Shown here one piece after another: positions 1-8,865 of a DNA stretch of 64,000 nucleotides. A program made the translations under genes and the position numbers. Source of the DNA: Streptococcus suis (GTDB lineage: Bacteria > Bacillota > Bacilli > Lactobacillales > Streptococcaceae). The first letter of the stretch is position 1; each line of letters starts with the position of its first letter. The stretch spans positions 1,116,001 to 1,180,000 of the forward strand of contig NZ_LR738724.1 in the NCBI RefSeq assembly GCF_902702775.1, read 5' to 3'. Under the pieces are notes generated by a model. That model was given only the letters and a program-made list of their open reading frames with translations. It was not told the DNA's origin and ran no database searches.

Positions 1-667
1 GAAAATGAGCCTTTATAATCAATTTCTTCCTAGCTACTCGTTTAGCCTCAGATACAATTTCCTCCGTTAAACGGCTTCTGTCAGCCAAACCAGACAAGCC
101 AGAAAGATTTTGTGATTCCTTGATTTCTTCTGAAAACATGGGATCAAAGTAAATGACATCAACAGACTTATCTATTTGCTCTTTCAAATAAGTCAAACTA
201 TCTGTCCAAATTGTCTGGATAGATTTCATGGCTCGATTGACCTCTTGCAGCCCACTATCAAAATCCTGTAAACCCCGACTCACAATAAAGTGCACTAGCT
301 TAGAACTTTCCAAGGCTGTCACCCGATGACCAGCACTCGCTAACACTATGCTATCAGATCCCAAGCCCATAGTACAGTCTATTATTGATTGTTTTTCTTT
401 TCCAAGTAATTCTAAAATCGGATCTCTTCCAGACTTAATCCGCAACATGGCAGTATCTGGATGGAAAAAGAGTTTTCTCCCTTCTTTTTGCTCAAAAACC
501 AATCGATCCTTATAAACCACCAAAACCGCATCCGCCTGCTTGAGTAAGACCTTCACGGCTTGCTTCCGCCGCTCACAGTAAACAATCCCTAAATCTTCAG
601 CTAGCCGTTTGGCCTTCTGAACCAAGTGCCCATCCATTCCCAAACTTGTTGTTACGATTACTTTCAT
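1..667 (-). CDS. RsmJ-like class I SAM-dependent methyltransferase (partial)
   Basis: The frame is open from an ATG at 667 to the left edge of the window, so the C-terminus is missing. About 222 codons are visible. The translation starts MKVIVTTSLGMDG. It carries an SAM-binding motif I (IDCTMGLGSDSIVLASAG) and, further on, YFDPMFSEE, which resembles the DPMF signature of RsmJ/YhiQ rRNA guanine methyltransferases. I infer an rRNA or other nucleic-acid methylase. The exact substrate cannot be read from the sequence. It is separated from the next upstream minus-strand gene by a terminator hairpin (684-711), so it is probably transcribed on its own. Confidence 0.72.
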   Translation of the reverse strand, partial: MKVIVTTSLGMDGHLVQKAKRLAEDLGIVYCERRKQAVKVLLKQADAVLVVYKDRLVFEQKEGRKLFFHPDTAMLRIKSGRDPILELLGKEKQSIIDCTMGLGSDSIVLASAGHRVTALESSKLVHFIVSRGLQDFDSGLQEVNRAMKSIQTIWTDSLTYLKEQIDKSVDVIYFDPMFSEEIKESQNLSGLSGLADRSRLTEEIVSEAKRVARKKLIIKAHF

Positions 668-683
668 ATTAAATATTATAACA

Positions 684-711
684 GAAAAAGCGTGACTTCT
701 TACGAAGTCAC
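684..711 (-). terminator. Rho-independent terminator of the carB/738 transcript
   Basis: On the minus strand GTGACTTCGTAAGAAGTCAC is followed by GCTTTTTC. This is a perfect stem with a T tract just downstream of the small membrane protein gene, and it closes the pyr/car operon. Confidence 0.8.
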
Positions 712-737
712 ACTTAAATCTCTTTGTGAATCAAGAC

Positions 738-1052
738 TTAGGATTGTAGAAATTGGCGAATGGCTTCCTGATCAGCTTCACTAACCGGACGCCATCCTTT
801 TGCCAAGGCTTCCTTGATATAGATTCGATTGTAGAGATAGCCCCACAAAATCCCAAAGCCAGTATTAATAAAAGGAATATCAAAGCGACGATCAATTAAC
901 AAGGCAAATAAGAATGCTACCAAAATAATCGCAAACCATTTTAAATCACCTCGAATCAGCGGTACAAAAAACTTGAAGAAAAAGGTTGTCCATGAAAAAC
1001 CAGCCTTCACTTCCTTTACATTCCCAAACTCATCCACTAAATGAACCTTCAT
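738..1052 (-). CDS. Small membrane protein, DUF2628-like
   Basis: A protein of 104 aa with two hydrophobic stretches at about residues 39-53 and 60-75. The cytoplasmic-looking start contains GFSWTTFFFKFFVPLIRGDLKW, and the end reads GWRPVSEAD. This layout resembles the DUF2628 family of small integral membrane proteins; the function is unknown. The SD (AGGAGA) overlaps the carB stop codon, so the gene is the last member of the pyr/car transcript and is probably translationally coupled to carB. Nothing in the protein itself points to pyrimidine metabolism. Confidence 0.75.
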   Translation of the reverse strand: MKVHLVDEFGNVKEVKAGFSWTTFFFKFFVPLIRGDLKWFAIILVAFLFALLIDRRFDIPFINTGFGILWGYLYNRIYIKEALAKGWRPVSEADQEAIRQFLQS

Positions 1053-1062
1053 TTTTTATCTC

Positions 1063-4000
1063 CTAAATTGCTCGCGTCGAAAAACTACGACTTTCTAGTA
1101 CAGCCAACATAGCCGCAGCAGTATCTAAGGCTGTAAAAAGCGGAATCCCTGCTTCGATAGCAGATGCACGAATAACCTCTCCATCCTCGTCTGCCACACG
1201 CTTTTTGCCTACTGTATTGACAATGGCTTGCACTTTTCCTTTACGGACCAGCTGAGGAATCGACTCTCTTTGGTCTCTACTGATTTTCCCAACAGGCAGA
1301 CAGTCTAAGCCCTTAGCTTGAAAGGCAGTTGCCGTACCGCTTGTAGCCGCAATAATAAAGCCAATTTCACGGTATCTTTCCGCTAGACGGAAGGCCTCCT
1401 CCTTGTCCTCATCCGCAACTGTAAAGACGATAGTGCCAAAATCTTCCAAATGCTGATAACTTGCTTCAAAAGCCTTATAAAGTGCTTTTTCGAGAGTTGT
1501 ATCAGACCCCATAATCTCACCAGTAGATTTCATCTCAGGTCCTAACAAACTGTCAACTTTAGCCAATTTTGTAAATGAGAATACTGGTGCTTTAACGTGC
1601 ACCTGATTGCTCTCAGGATAAAGACCATCTTGGTAACCCAGTTCCGCAAGGCTTTGTCCCAAAATCAATTTGGTTGCAACCTGGGCCATTGGAATGTCTG
1701 TGACTTTGGACAAGAATGGAACCGTACGACTAGCACGAGGATTGACCTCAATCACATAAACCGTCTCATCCTTGATAACAAACTGGATATTCATCATACC
1801 GATACAGTTGAGACCGATTGCCAAGCGTCTGGTGTAGTCTGCAATGGCCGCCTGCACCTCTTTAGACAGGGTTTGTGGCGGATAAACAGCCATCGAGTCA
1901 CCTGAGTGAACCCCTGCGCGTTCGATATGTTCCATAATACCTGGAATCAAGACATCCTTACCGTCTGAAATGGCATCCACTTCACACTCACGACCGACGA
2001 TGTAAGAATCCACCAAAACTGGATGTTCCGGCGAAGCCTTGACCGCCGTTCTCATATAAGAACGTAAGTCCTCTTCATTTTCGACAATTTCCATAGCACG
2101 ACCGCCCAAGACATATGAGGGACGAACAAGTACTGGGAAACCAATTTTGTGGGCCGCTTCTAGTGCTTCCTCTTCATTGGTTGCGGTTTGGCCTGGTGGC
2201 TGTGGAATACCAAGGTCTTTCAGGGCTTTTTCAAATAAATCCCTGTCTTCAGCTCTATCCAAGTCTTCCACTTGCGTCCCCAAGATTGGAATACCTGCTT
2301 TTGCCAATGGCTCTGCCAAATTAATGGCCGTCTGGCCACCGAACTGAACGATAACCCCTTTGGGTTTCTCAAGGTCAATCACATTCAAGACATCTTCCAA
2401 GGTCAACGGCTCGAAGTAAAGCTTGTCCGAAACCGAAAAGTCAGTTGACACTGTTTCAGGGTTTGAGTTCATTATGATAGCTTCGTAGCCAGCCGCTTGA
2501 ATGGCCTTGACCGAATGCACCGTTGCATAGTCAAACTCCACACCCTGTCCGATACGGATTGGGCCAGAACCCAGCACCAAAACAGATTCTTTTTCCGAGC
2601 GGATGGACTCATTTTCCCACTCATAAGTTGAATAGAAATAAGGTGTAGCACTTTCAAATTCAGCTGCACAAGTGTCCACCATCTTATAAACAGGGACAAT
2701 TTTGTGCTCTGTCCGCAGTTGACGAATGTAGGATTCTGTCCGTCCCCAGAGTTCCGCAATCTTGCGATCTGCAAAACCGTATTTCTTGGCTTTCTTCAAT
2801 AAATCAATATTATCAAAATTCGTTACCAATTCCTGCTCGATTTCTAAGATATGAAGCAGCTTATCAAGGAAGAAAAGATCAATCTTCGTCAATTGAGCCA
2901 GTTCTTCTACTGTAAAGCCACGTCGAAGAGCTTCTGAAAGATAGAATAAACGATCATCCTGTGCCTTGACAATCTTTTCAACCAATTGGTCATCTGTCAC
3001 TTGGCTGAGTTCGGGCATTTCATTGTGATAGACTCCGATTTCTAAAGAACGGCAGGCCTTGAGCAAACTTTCTTCGATATTGCGACCAATGGCCATGACC
3101 TCACCAGTTGCCTTCATCTGCGTTCCAAGGCGGCGCTCCCCTTTTTCAAACTTATCAAATGGGAAACGAGGAATCTTAGCCACAACGTAGTCAAGTGCAG
3201 GTTCAAACATGGCATAGGTTGTCCCTGTGACAGGGTTCACCATTTCATCCAAGGTCAAGCCAACCGCAATTTTTGCTGCCAATTTGGCAATAGGATAACC
3301 TGTCGCTTTGGATGCCAAGGCAGAGGAACGGGACACACGTGGGTTCACTTCGATGACATAGTATTTGAAACTATGTGGATCCAGTGCCAACTGCACATTA
3401 CAACCGCCCTCGATTTTCAAGGCACGGATGATGCTGAGACTGGCATCACGCAGCATCTGGTTTTCAATATCCGAAAGCGTCTGCGTTGGGGCAAATACGA
3501 TAGAATCTCCTGTATGAATTCCCACAGGGTCAAAGTTTTCCATGTTACATACGACCAAGGCATTGTCAGCTGCATCGCGCATTACTTCGTATTCGATTTC
3601 CTTGAAACCAGCAATCGAACGCTCAATCAAACACTGGGTCACCGGTGATAGTTTCAGACCATTTTCCGCTATTTCACGCAGTTCTTCTTCATTGGCACAC
3701 ATACCACCGCCAGTACCACCCAACGTGAAGGCTGGGCGAACAATGACAGGATAGCCAATTTCACCAGCAAATTCCAAAGCCTCTTCAACTGTTGTCACAA
3801 TCGTTGACTCAGGAATAGGTTGATTGAGATCTTCCATGAGTTGTTTGAAGAGGTCGCGGTCCTCTGCCTGATCAATTGCAGAGAGTTTGGTTCCCAACAG
3901 CTCAACTCCAAGCTCATCTAAAATACCAGCCTTAGACAATTCCATGGCCATGTTTAGACCGGTCTGACCACCAAGAGTCGGCAAGAGAGCATCTGGACGC

Positions 4001-4242
4001 TCCTTCTGTAAAATCCGTGTGACAAATTCAAGCGTAATCGGCTCAATATAGACCTTATCCGCAATTTCCTTGTCTGTCATGATGGTCGCAGGGTTTGAAT
4101 TGACCAAGACAACACTATAGCCTTCTTCCTTTAAAGCCAAACAAGCCTGAGTCCCAGCATAATCAAACTCCGCAGCCTGACCGATAATAATCGGACCAGA
4201 CCCAATCACCATAATTTTCTTAATATCCGTACGTTTTGGCAT
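1063..4242 (-). CDS. carB: Carbamoyl-phosphate synthase large subunit
   Basis: At 1059 aa this is full length for CarB. It makes carbamoyl phosphate from bicarbonate, two ATP and ammonia delivered by CarA, feeding pyrimidine and arginine synthesis. The two homologous halves are visible: each opens with a V(I/L)GSGP(I/R)xIGQ motif (about residues 12-22 and 555-565) and continues with an ATP-grasp region, followed by a C-terminal allosteric MGS domain. The start [16 protein letters not shown] is the conserved one. Oddly, no SD lies before the ATG: the sequence directly upstream is the end of a repeat shared with carA (CCCTTAATATCTTA). Expression is probably controlled through the PyrR-type hairpin at 4400-4417. 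Confidence 0.97.
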   Translation of the reverse strand: MPKRTDIKKIMVIGSGPIIIGQAAEFDYAGTQACLALKEEGYSVVLVNSNPATIMTDKEIADKVYIEPITLEFVTRILQKERPDALLPTLGGQTGLNMAMELSKAGILDELGVELLGTKLSAIDQAEDRDLFKQLMEDLNQPIPESTIVTTVEEALEFAGEIGYPVIVRPAFTLGGTGGGMCANEEELREIAENGLKLSPVTQCLIERSIAGFKEIEYEVMRDAADNALVVCNMENFDPVGIHTGDSIVFAPTQTLSDIENQMLRDASLSIIRALKIEGGCNVQLALDPHSFKYYVIEVNPRVSRSSALASKATGYPIAKLAAKIAVGLTLDEMVNPVTGTTYAMFEPALDYVVAKIPRFPFDKFEKGERRLGTQMKATGEVMAIGRNIEESLLKACRSLEIGVYHNEMPELSQVTDDQLVEKIVKAQDDRLFYLSEALRRGFTVEELAQLTKIDLFFLDKLLHILEIEQELVTNFDNIDLLKKAKKYGFADRKIAELWGRTESYIRQLRTEHKIVPVYKMVDTCAAEFESATPYFYSTYEWENESIRSEKESVLVLGSGPIRIGQGVEFDYATVHSVKAIQAAGYEAIIMNSNPETVSTDFSVSDKLYFEPLTLEDVLNVIDLEKPKGVIVQFGGQTAINLAEPLAKAGIPILGTQVEDLDRAEDRDLFEKALKDLGIPQPPGQTATNEEEALEAAHKIGFPVLVRPSYVLGGRAMEIVENEEDLRSYMRTAVKASPEHPVLVDSYIVGRECEVDAISDGKDVLIPGIMEHIERAGVHSGDSMAVYPPQTLSKEVQAAIADYTRRLAIGLNCIGMMNIQFVIKDETVYVIEVNPRASRTVPFLSKVTDIPMAQVATKLILGQSLAELGYQDGLYPESNQVHVKAPVFSFTKLAKVDSLLGPEMKSTGEIMGSDTTLEKALYKAFEASYQHLEDFGTIVFTVADEDKEEAFRLAERYREIGFIIAATSGTATAFQAKGLDCLPVGKISRDQRESIPQLVRKGKVQAIVNTVGKKRVADEDGEVIRASAIEAGIPLFTALDTAAAMLAVLESRSFSTRAI

Positions 4243-4247
4243 AATTT

Positions 4248-4395
4248 TAAGATATTAAGGGCGTTAAGCGGACACAGTCAAAATAGGAGTTTGACCAAGA
4301 ACGCTTGCGTTCGAGGAAAAACTATCTTTTTGACCCAGTCCGTAGCCCGAATTCAATTACAAAATCCGAGCAACAGAACACCCCTTCTCCTTTCT
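4248..4395 (-). repeat. Cruciform repeat upstream of carB (copy 1 of a dispersed family)
   Basis: About 150 bp almost identical to 5556-5703 upstream of carA. Read on the mRNA strand it holds AGAAAGGAG, then a GTG (4381) opening a 19-codon reading frame that ends at 4322, then a long imperfect inverted repeat. The outer arms are GGGC and CGGAC against GTCCG and GCCC, the middle arm is GGTCAAAA against TTTTGAC, and the inner hairpin is GAACGCAAGCGTTC. It ends TTAATATCTTA immediately before the start codon. A diverged copy at 21108-21234 has terminal inverted repeats, which suggests a MITE-like origin. Confidence 0.85.
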
Positions 4396-4399
4396 ATTC

Positions 4400-4417
4400 G
4401 TCGCCTCTCTGAGCGAC
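4400..4417 (-). promoter_or_regulatory. PyrR-type RNA hairpin before carB
   Basis: The mRNA strand reads GTCGCTCAGAGAGGCGAC: a 5-bp stem closing a CAGAGAG-type loop, close to the known PyrR binding-loop consensus (UCCNGNGAGG). It is preceded by the conserved GTCGGACT...ATTTAAT and followed by AATAGAAAGG, as at the other intergenic sites. I see no typical U-tract terminator directly after it, so the mode of control is unclear. Confidence 0.7.
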
Positions 4418-4438
4418 ATTAAATAAGATAAGTCCGAC

Positions 4439-4477
4439 GCAGTAAGGTTTAGCTCGATAGTGGTTAAACCTTACTGC
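4439..4477 (-). promoter_or_regulatory. 13-bp hairpin with TATCGA loop, carA-carB junction
   Basis: A perfect 13-bp stem (GCAGTAAGGTTTA and its complement) with a loop containing CTATCGAGC. It overlaps the carA stop codon (CAG TAA). Two relatives lie between pyrB and carA (5743-5781 and 5868-5904); all three keep TATCGA in the loop. There is no U tract after the stem, so it is not an ordinary terminator. Confidence 0.7.
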
Positions 4478-5550
4478 CCTTTTTTAAACGAATCCATCAA
4501 TTCCATAAATTCATCAAACAAATAGCTGGCATCATGTGGACCAGGTGCAGCATCTGGGTGGAATTGAACAGAGAAACCTGGATAGTACTTGTGGCGTACC
4601 CCTTCTACTGATTTGTCATTGATTTCTTCATGAGTAATCATTAAACATTCAGGTAAATCTTCACGAGCCACTGCATAACCATGGTTCTGACTGGTAAAGT
4701 CCACTCGACCTGTCGCAATTTCACGAACAGCATGGTTGAAACCACGGTGACCAAACTTCATTTTATAAGTCGTTGCCCCATTTGCTTTAGCAAAAAGTTG
4801 GTGCCCCATACAGATACCAAAAATTGGAATTTTACCAAGAATCCCACGAATCATTTCTAGCGCTTCTGGAACATCATCTGGATTTCCTGGGCCGTTTGAT
4901 AGCATGACACCATCAGGATGGAGGGCAAGAATTTCTTCAGCAGTCGTATCATACGGGACAACTGTCACATTGCAATCACGCTTGGCTAACTCTCTAAGAA
5001 TAGAATGTTTCAATCCAAAATCAACCAGAACGACACTACGTCCAACTCCAGGTGCAGGATAGGCTGTTTTTGTTGATACTTGCTGGATGTTGTTGGTTGG
5101 CAAAACAGTCGCTCTCAACTGGTCTGTCAAATGCTCCACAGAATCACCGACATTTGCAAGAGTCGCCTTCATGGTACCGTGCTGACGAATAATTTTAGTT
5201 AGGGCGCGTGTGTCAATTCCAGAAATTGCTGGAATTTTCTTAGCCTTTAAAAATTCATCCAAAGTCATCTGGTTACGCCAGTTACTTGCCCGACGAGCCC
5301 ACTCACTGACAACCACTCCCTTACAAGTCGGCTTAATTGACTCGTAATCATCACGGTTAATCCCGTAATTTCCTACCAAGGGATAGGTAAAGGTTAAAAT
5401 CTGACCATTATAAGACTGGTCCGTGATAGATTCCTGATAACCTGTCATCCCAGTTGAGAAAACCAACTCACCAGTCACATCAATATCAGCACCGAAGGCC
5501 TCCCCTTCAAAAATAGTGCCATCCTCTAAAATCAAACGTCTTTTTGACAT
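4471..5550 (-). CDS. carA: Carbamoyl-phosphate synthase small (glutaminase) subunit
   Basis: At 359 aa this has normal CarA length. It hydrolyses glutamine and passes ammonia to CarB. The N-terminal CPSase domain contains [19 protein letters not shown]. The class I glutamine amidotransferase domain holds the nucleophile Cys in IFGICMGHQ (about residue 245) and the His in [13 protein letters not shown] near the C-terminus. It starts [11 protein letters not shown], the conserved start, again without an SD: the ATG follows TTAATATCTTATTATT, the end of the repeat shared with carB. The stop codon is embedded in the hairpin at 4439-4477. Confidence 0.97.
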   Translation of the reverse strand: MSKRRLILEDGTIFEGEAFGADIDVTGELVFSTGMTGYQESITDQSYNGQILTFTYPLVGNYGINRDDYESIKPTCKGVVVSEWARRASNWRNQMTLDEFLKAKKIPAISGIDTRALTKIIRQHGTMKATLANVGDSVEHLTDQLRATVLPTNNIQQVSTKTAYPAPGVGRSVVLVDFGLKHSILRELAKRDCNVTVVPYDTTAEEILALHPDGVMLSNGPGNPDDVPEALEMIRGILGKIPIFGICMGHQLFAKANGATTYKMKFGHRGFNHAVREIATGRVDFTSQNHGYAVAREDLPECLMITHEEINDKSVEGVRHKYYPGFSVQFHPDAAPGPHDASYLFDEFMELMDSFKKGQ

Positions 5551-5555
5551 AATAA

Positions 5556-5703
5556 TAAGATATTAAGGGCGTTAAGCGGACACAGTCAAAATAGGAGTTT
5601 GACCAAGAACGCTTGCGTTCGAGGAAAAACTATCTTTTTGACCCAGTCCGTAGCCCGAATTCAGTTACAAATCCGAGCAACAGAGCACCCACTCTCCTTT
5701 CTA
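5556..5703 (-). repeat. Cruciform repeat upstream of carA (copy 2)
   Basis: Nearly identical to 4248-4395, including the AAAGGAG-N5-GTG segment, the long imperfect inverted repeat with its GAACGCAAGCGTTC core, and the TTAATATCTTA end that abuts the ATG. A one-base difference in the A run shortens the GTG mini-frame to seven codons here. The duplication covers the sequence from the PyrR hairpin to the start codon. Confidence 0.85.
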
Positions 5704-5705
5704 TT

Positions 5706-5725
5706 TTCTATCTCTCCGGATAGAA
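5706..5725 (-). promoter_or_regulatory. PyrR-type RNA hairpin before carA
   Basis: The mRNA strand reads TTCTATCCGGAGAGATAGAA. The stem is wholly different from the carB site (TCTAT/ATAGA instead of GTCGC/GCGAC), while the loop keeps the UCCGGAGAG of the PyrR consensus. Compensatory stem change with loop conservation is good evidence for an RNA-protein binding hairpin. Confidence 0.75.
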
Positions 5726-5742
5726 TTAAATAATAGTCCGAC

Positions 5743-5781
5743 GTTTGTACGGTCAATTCGATAATAATTGACTGTACAAAC
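5743..5781 (-). promoter_or_regulatory. 16-bp hairpin with TATCGA loop
   Basis: GTTTGTACNGTCAATT pairs with its complement with one mismatch, closing a loop that contains TTATCGA. It lies just upstream of the GTCGGACT leader of the carA PyrR hairpin, the same relative place as 4439-4477 has before carB. Confidence 0.65.
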
Positions 5782-5867
5782 TAGTGTCAAAGTTAGCAAA
5801 GGTCCCATAGGACTTTGCATAGGAGGACAAATGCTTTAGCATATCATCCGACTTGCTCTGACCGACA

Positions 5868-5904
5868 CAGTAAGGTTTAGCTCGATATTAGATAAACCTT
5901 ACTG
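5868..5904 (-). promoter_or_regulatory. 12-bp hairpin with TATCGA loop
   Basis: The stem CAGTAAGGTTTA and its complement are the same as at 4439-4477 with a slightly different loop (TCTAATATCGAGC). GTCGG follows, but no PyrR hairpin follows directly, unlike the other two. Confidence 0.65.
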
Positions 5905-5994
5905 CTAGTGCAAGGGATAGCCTGACCTCCATAGAGGCAGGCGTAGGGAAATGAGTTGCTTGCAACCATTGACCTGTCCCTTACCTTTCTATTC

Positions 5995-6012
5995 GTCGCC
6001 TCTCTGAGCGAC
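5995..6012 (-). promoter_or_regulatory. PyrR-type RNA hairpin just after pyrB
   Basis: The same 18-nt hairpin as before carB (GTCGCTCAGAGAGGCGAC), with the same GACTTATCTTATTTAAT upstream flank, about 40 nt after the pyrB stop. The 5551-6054 gap therefore holds two PyrR-type hairpins, two TATCGA-loop hairpins and one cruciform repeat. I see no gene in it. Confidence 0.7.
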
Positions 6013-6054
6013 ATTAAATAAGATAAGTCTAACAAATTTCTAAATAGTTAAAGT

Positions 6055-6978
6055 TTAAGCCTTGCCATTGACAATTGCTTCCAAAATCGCCATCCGAACA
6101 AAGACACCATTTTGCATTTGACGGACAATACGTGATTTTGGTGCCTCTACCAATTGGTCATCAATTTCTACATCACGGTTAACAGGGGCCGGATGCATAA
6201 CAATTGCAGTATCTTTCAAGCGTTTGTAGCGTTCATCAGTCAAACCATGCAAACGGTTATAAGTTTCTTTAGAGAATCCACCATCACCATCATGTCGTTC
6301 GTGTTGCACACGGAGCAACATCAGTACATCTACCATTTCCACAATATCATCAATATTCAAATGCTGACCATAGACATCAAATTCCTCTGCGTACCATTCC
6401 TCCGGTCCAGCAAAGAAAATCTCAGCTCCCAGACGTTTCAAAATTTGCATATTGGACTTAGCAACCCGTGAGTGTGTAATATCACCTGCAATGGCAATCT
6501 TCAAGCCTTCAAAAGTTCCAAATTCTTCATAAATAGTCATCAAATCAAGTAGGGATTGGCTTGGGTGTTGGCCTGAACCATCACCACCATTGACAATTGA
6601 AGTCTGGATGGTAGGACTATCAATCAATTGCTTGTAATAATCCACTTCCGAATGACGAATCACGCAAATGTCTACCCCAAGTGCCGACATGGTCAAAATG
6701 GTATCATACAAGGTTTCACCCTTATTGACTGAGCTGGTACGAGCATCGAAGTCAATCATTCCCATATCCAAACGAAGCTCTGCCATTTCAAAAGACTTAT
6801 GCGTCCGAGTTGAATCCTCAAAGAAAAGGTTAGAAGCATAGTACTTCCGATCCAACTCTACCTTTTCACCGCGTTTAAAAGCAATACCACGTTGAATGAG
6901 TCCCAATACTTCTTCATTTGAGAGGGTCTCCATTGTAACCAAGTGTTTGAGTGAAACTTTACCATTTGTAATTGTCAT
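6055..6978 (-). CDS. pyrB: Aspartate carbamoyltransferase catalytic subunit
   Basis: A protein of 307 aa, normal for the catalytic chain. It joins carbamoyl phosphate and aspartate in the first committed pyrimidine step. The carbamoyl-phosphate motif is seen as [16 protein letters not shown] (about residues 52-67), followed by [24 protein letters not shown] and, near the end, [12 protein letters not shown]. No pyrI partner is present, as expected in Gram-positives. It follows pyrR after 55 bp with an AAGGTAGG SD, and precedes carA after a 504-bp structured leader. Confidence 0.97.
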   Translation of the reverse strand: MTITNGKVSLKHLVTMETLSNEEVLGLIQRGIAFKRGEKVELDRKYYASNLFFEDSTRTHKSFEMAELRLDMGMIDFDARTSSVNKGETLYDTILTMSALGVDICVIRHSEVDYYKQLIDSPTIQTSIVNGGDGSGQHPSQSLLDLMTIYEEFGTFEGLKIAIAGDITHSRVAKSNMQILKRLGAEIFFAGPEEWYAEEFDVYGQHLNIDDIVEMVDVLMLLRVQHERHDGDGGFSKETYNRLHGLTDERYKRLKDTAIVMHPAPVNRDVEIDDQLVEAPKSRIVRQMQNGVFVRMAILEAIVNGKA

Positions 6979-7033
6979 GATGATACCTACCTTTATGATC
7001 TAGATGTAGAATGATAATTTGTAAACGAAGCGA

Positions 7034-7555
7034 CTATGCACCTTCAACCAGAAGGACAGCGTCTTGACCATCGATTTCAGCCATGTGCACAATGATTTCT
7101 TCAGAACGACTAGTTGGAATATTCTTCCCAACATAATCTGCTCGAATAGGCAACTCCCTGTGTCCACGATCCACAAGTACCGCTAAACTAACGCGAGCTG
7201 GACGGCCCAAGGACACTATGTTGTCAATAGCAGCACGAATAGTTCGTCCTGTATAAAGCACATCATCTACTAATATAACATCACGATCGTTGACATTGGC
7301 AGTCATATTTGTCGTATCATCTTCTACCTTCATGTCATCTCGAAACGGCTTGGTATCCAACTCTCCCAACGGAACATCGATACCCTCTAATTGCTTAAGC
7401 CTCTCCTGAATCCTCTTTGCAATGAAAACACCCCGTGTTTTAATCCCTGCAAGGACAATATTATCCAAATTCTTGTTCCGCTCGATAATTTCATAAGTGA
7501 TACGGGTGATCGCCCGTTTCATAGTCATATCGTCAACGATTTCTTTTGTCTTCAT
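7034..7555 (-). CDS. pyrR: PyrR bifunctional RNA-binding attenuator / uracil phosphoribosyltransferase
   Basis: A protein of 173 aa. PyrR binds specific mRNA hairpins when UMP is abundant and so lowers pyr operon expression; it also has UPRT activity. The PRPP-binding loop [19 protein letters not shown] (about residues 95-113) is clear, as is the N-terminal [20 protein letters not shown]. It is the first gene of the operon, with its own promoter and attenuator upstream (7574-7719), which implies autoregulation. The SD is TTGGAGG. Confidence 0.97.
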
Positions 7556-7573
7556 AAGACCTCCAAAAGTATA

Positions 7574-7600
7574 GAAAAAGTCTCCTTATACAAGGAGACT
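7574..7600 (-). terminator. pyrR: Attenuator terminator of the pyrR leader
   Basis: AGTCTCCTT-GTAT-AAGGAGACT followed by TTTTTC on the minus strand, 19 nt before the pyrR ATG. It is the terminator that PyrR binding upstream would favour. Confidence 0.85.
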
Positions 7601-7650
7601 ATGAAAATATAGGCTAGTTAGAACCAACCTGCTTAACATCCGACTCCTTG

Positions 7651-7667
7651 TCTGCCTCTCTGGACAG
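7651..7667 (-). promoter_or_regulatory. PyrR binding hairpin in the pyrR leader
   Basis: The mRNA reads CTGTCCAGAGAGGCAGA. It fits the PyrR loop consensus (UCCAGAGAGG) with a closing pair, between the promoter and the attenuator terminator. Confidence 0.85.
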
Positions 7668-7690
7668 GTTTTAAAGGATTTATTAAGCAG

Positions 7691-7719
7691 AGTATAGCAT
7701 AAAATCTCAGCCTTGACAA
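7691..7719 (-). promoter_or_regulatory. Promoter of the pyr operon
   Basis: TTGTCA, 17-nt spacer, TATACT on the minus strand, a near-consensus housekeeping promoter about 135 nt before pyrR. Confidence 0.8.
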
Positions 7720-7753
7720 TTTTTTTCTGAAAAAATATAGAAATTATCGGATT

Positions 7754-8401
7754 TTACTGAGAATTTTTTCCAAAAGACAATGAAGTCTTAAGTTTTATGG
7801 ATTTAAGTCCCGCCAACATAAACCCACAAATCAGATAAGCAACAAAAATTGTACCTGCATAAGTCAAAACATAAGTCCAACCATACTTAGGGACATTGAG
7901 AAAGAAATAAGCAAAAGGACTGTCCTTAGCATCTGGGATTGGAATTTTTATGAAAAGACCATTCACTAGACCAAAAATCATGTAGAGAACAGGCAAAAGC
8001 GTCCACCAAATCGGGTCAAACCACTTGTACTGTTGCTGACGATCTACTATTAGGGTATCTAACAAAAAATATAAGGGAACAATATAATGGCAGAGTAGAT
8101 TTTCAAGACGCCAGAAATCGTCTGCCAAAGGTGCCAACATAAAGTGATAGACTACACAAGTAATCATGATAGACATGGTTACAGCAGCCTTTATCCGAAG
8201 AAAACGTGACGTCTGTAAATCCACACTTTTACCCATGGCATATACCATATAGACAGCGAACAGAGATACTAATAAATTAGATTGCACCGTATAATACATG
8301 AGCATCCCGATACCGTATTTAATGATTTCTAAGGCGGTACCTGTGATGGCTAAAATGGCTAACAGGCATCTACTGTAAAACAAAATACTTTGATGTTTCA
8401 T
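7754..8401 (-). CDS. Pr6Pr family integral membrane protein
   Basis: A protein of 215 aa with about six transmembrane segments spread over the whole length (for example FYSRCLLAILAITGTALEI, MYYTVQSNLLVSLFAVYMVY, YIVPLYFLLDTLIV, YVLTYAGTIFVAYLICGFML). The YYTVQSN and HYIVPLYFLLD motifs fit the Pr6Pr (AIG1/FAR-17a-like) family, whose bacterial members have no defined function. The SD is AAAGG. It lies between the phnA-like gene's terminator and the pyr promoter; I see no clear promoter of its own. Confidence 0.75.
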   Translation of the reverse strand: MKHQSILFYSRCLLAILAITGTALEIIKYGIGMLMYYTVQSNLLVSLFAVYMVYAMGKSVDLQTSRFLRIKAAVTMSIMITCVVYHFMLAPLADDFWRLENLLCHYIVPLYFLLDTLIVDRQQQYKWFDPIWWTLLPVLYMIFGLVNGLFIKIPIPDAKDSPFAYFFLNVPKYGWTYVLTYAGTIFVAYLICGFMLAGLKSIKLKTSLSFGKNSQ

Positions 8402-8421
8402 AATATCCTTTCAAAAACAGG

Positions 8422-8446
8422 AAAAGACTGGTTAACCAGTCCTCTC
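8422..8446 (-). terminator. Terminator of the phnA-like gene
   Basis: AGGACTGGTTAACCAGTC is a near-perfect palindrome followed by TTTTCC on the minus strand, directly after the stop codon. Confidence 0.7.
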
Positions 8447-8785
8447 TTAGATTTTCTTAACAAATTCAGATTTCAGCTTCATCGCACCGAAACCATCGAT
8501 TTTACAATCAATATTGTGATCGCCTTCAACAATACGGATGCCTTTAACACGTGTACCTTGTTTAAGGTCCTTAGGCGCACCTTTCACTTTCAAATCTTTG
8601 ATAAGCGTCACAGTATCGCCGTCCGCCAAACGATTACCGTTAGCATCAATTGCAACAGGTCCACTTTCTTCCTCAGCTACATCTGCTGGGTTCCACTCGT
8701 AAGCACACTCAGGGCAAACCAAGAGGGCACCGTCTTCATAGACATATTCAGAATTACATTTTGGACAATTTGGTAAAGTTTCCAT
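8447..8785 (-). CDS. PhnA/YjdM family zinc-ribbon protein
   Basis: A protein of 112 aa from METLPNCP. This start has an AAGGAGAG SD, which the longer in-frame start lacks. The N-terminus has a four-Cys zinc ribbon (CPKC...CPEC), then [15 protein letters not shown] and a C-terminal [13 protein letters not shown]. This is the PhnA/YjdM domain; despite the old name there is no phosphonate operon here and the role is unknown. A promoter lies at 8816-8844 and a terminator follows, so it is monocistronic. Confidence 0.85.
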   Translation of the reverse strand: METLPNCPKCNSEYVYEDGALLVCPECAYEWNPADVAEEESGPVAIDANGNRLADGDTVTLIKDLKVKGAPKDLKQGTRVKGIRIVEGDHNIDCKIDGFGAMKLKSEFVKKI

Positions 8786-8815
8786 TCTTACTCTCCTTAA
8801 CATTTTTCATGTTCT

Positions 8816-8844
8816 AGTATAGCATTTGTTGAAAAAATGGGCAA
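8816..8844 (-). promoter_or_regulatory. Promoter of the phnA-like gene
   Basis: TTGCCC, 17-nt spacer, TATACT on the minus strand, about 30 nt before the ATG. Confidence 0.7.
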
Positions 8845-8865
8845 GATGATAAGGTTTTCATACTA

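Noticed and set aside
4439..4477. Hairpins between pyrB, carA and carB as plain terminators
   Set aside because: No T tract follows them on the minus strand, and carA/carB must be transcribed through them.
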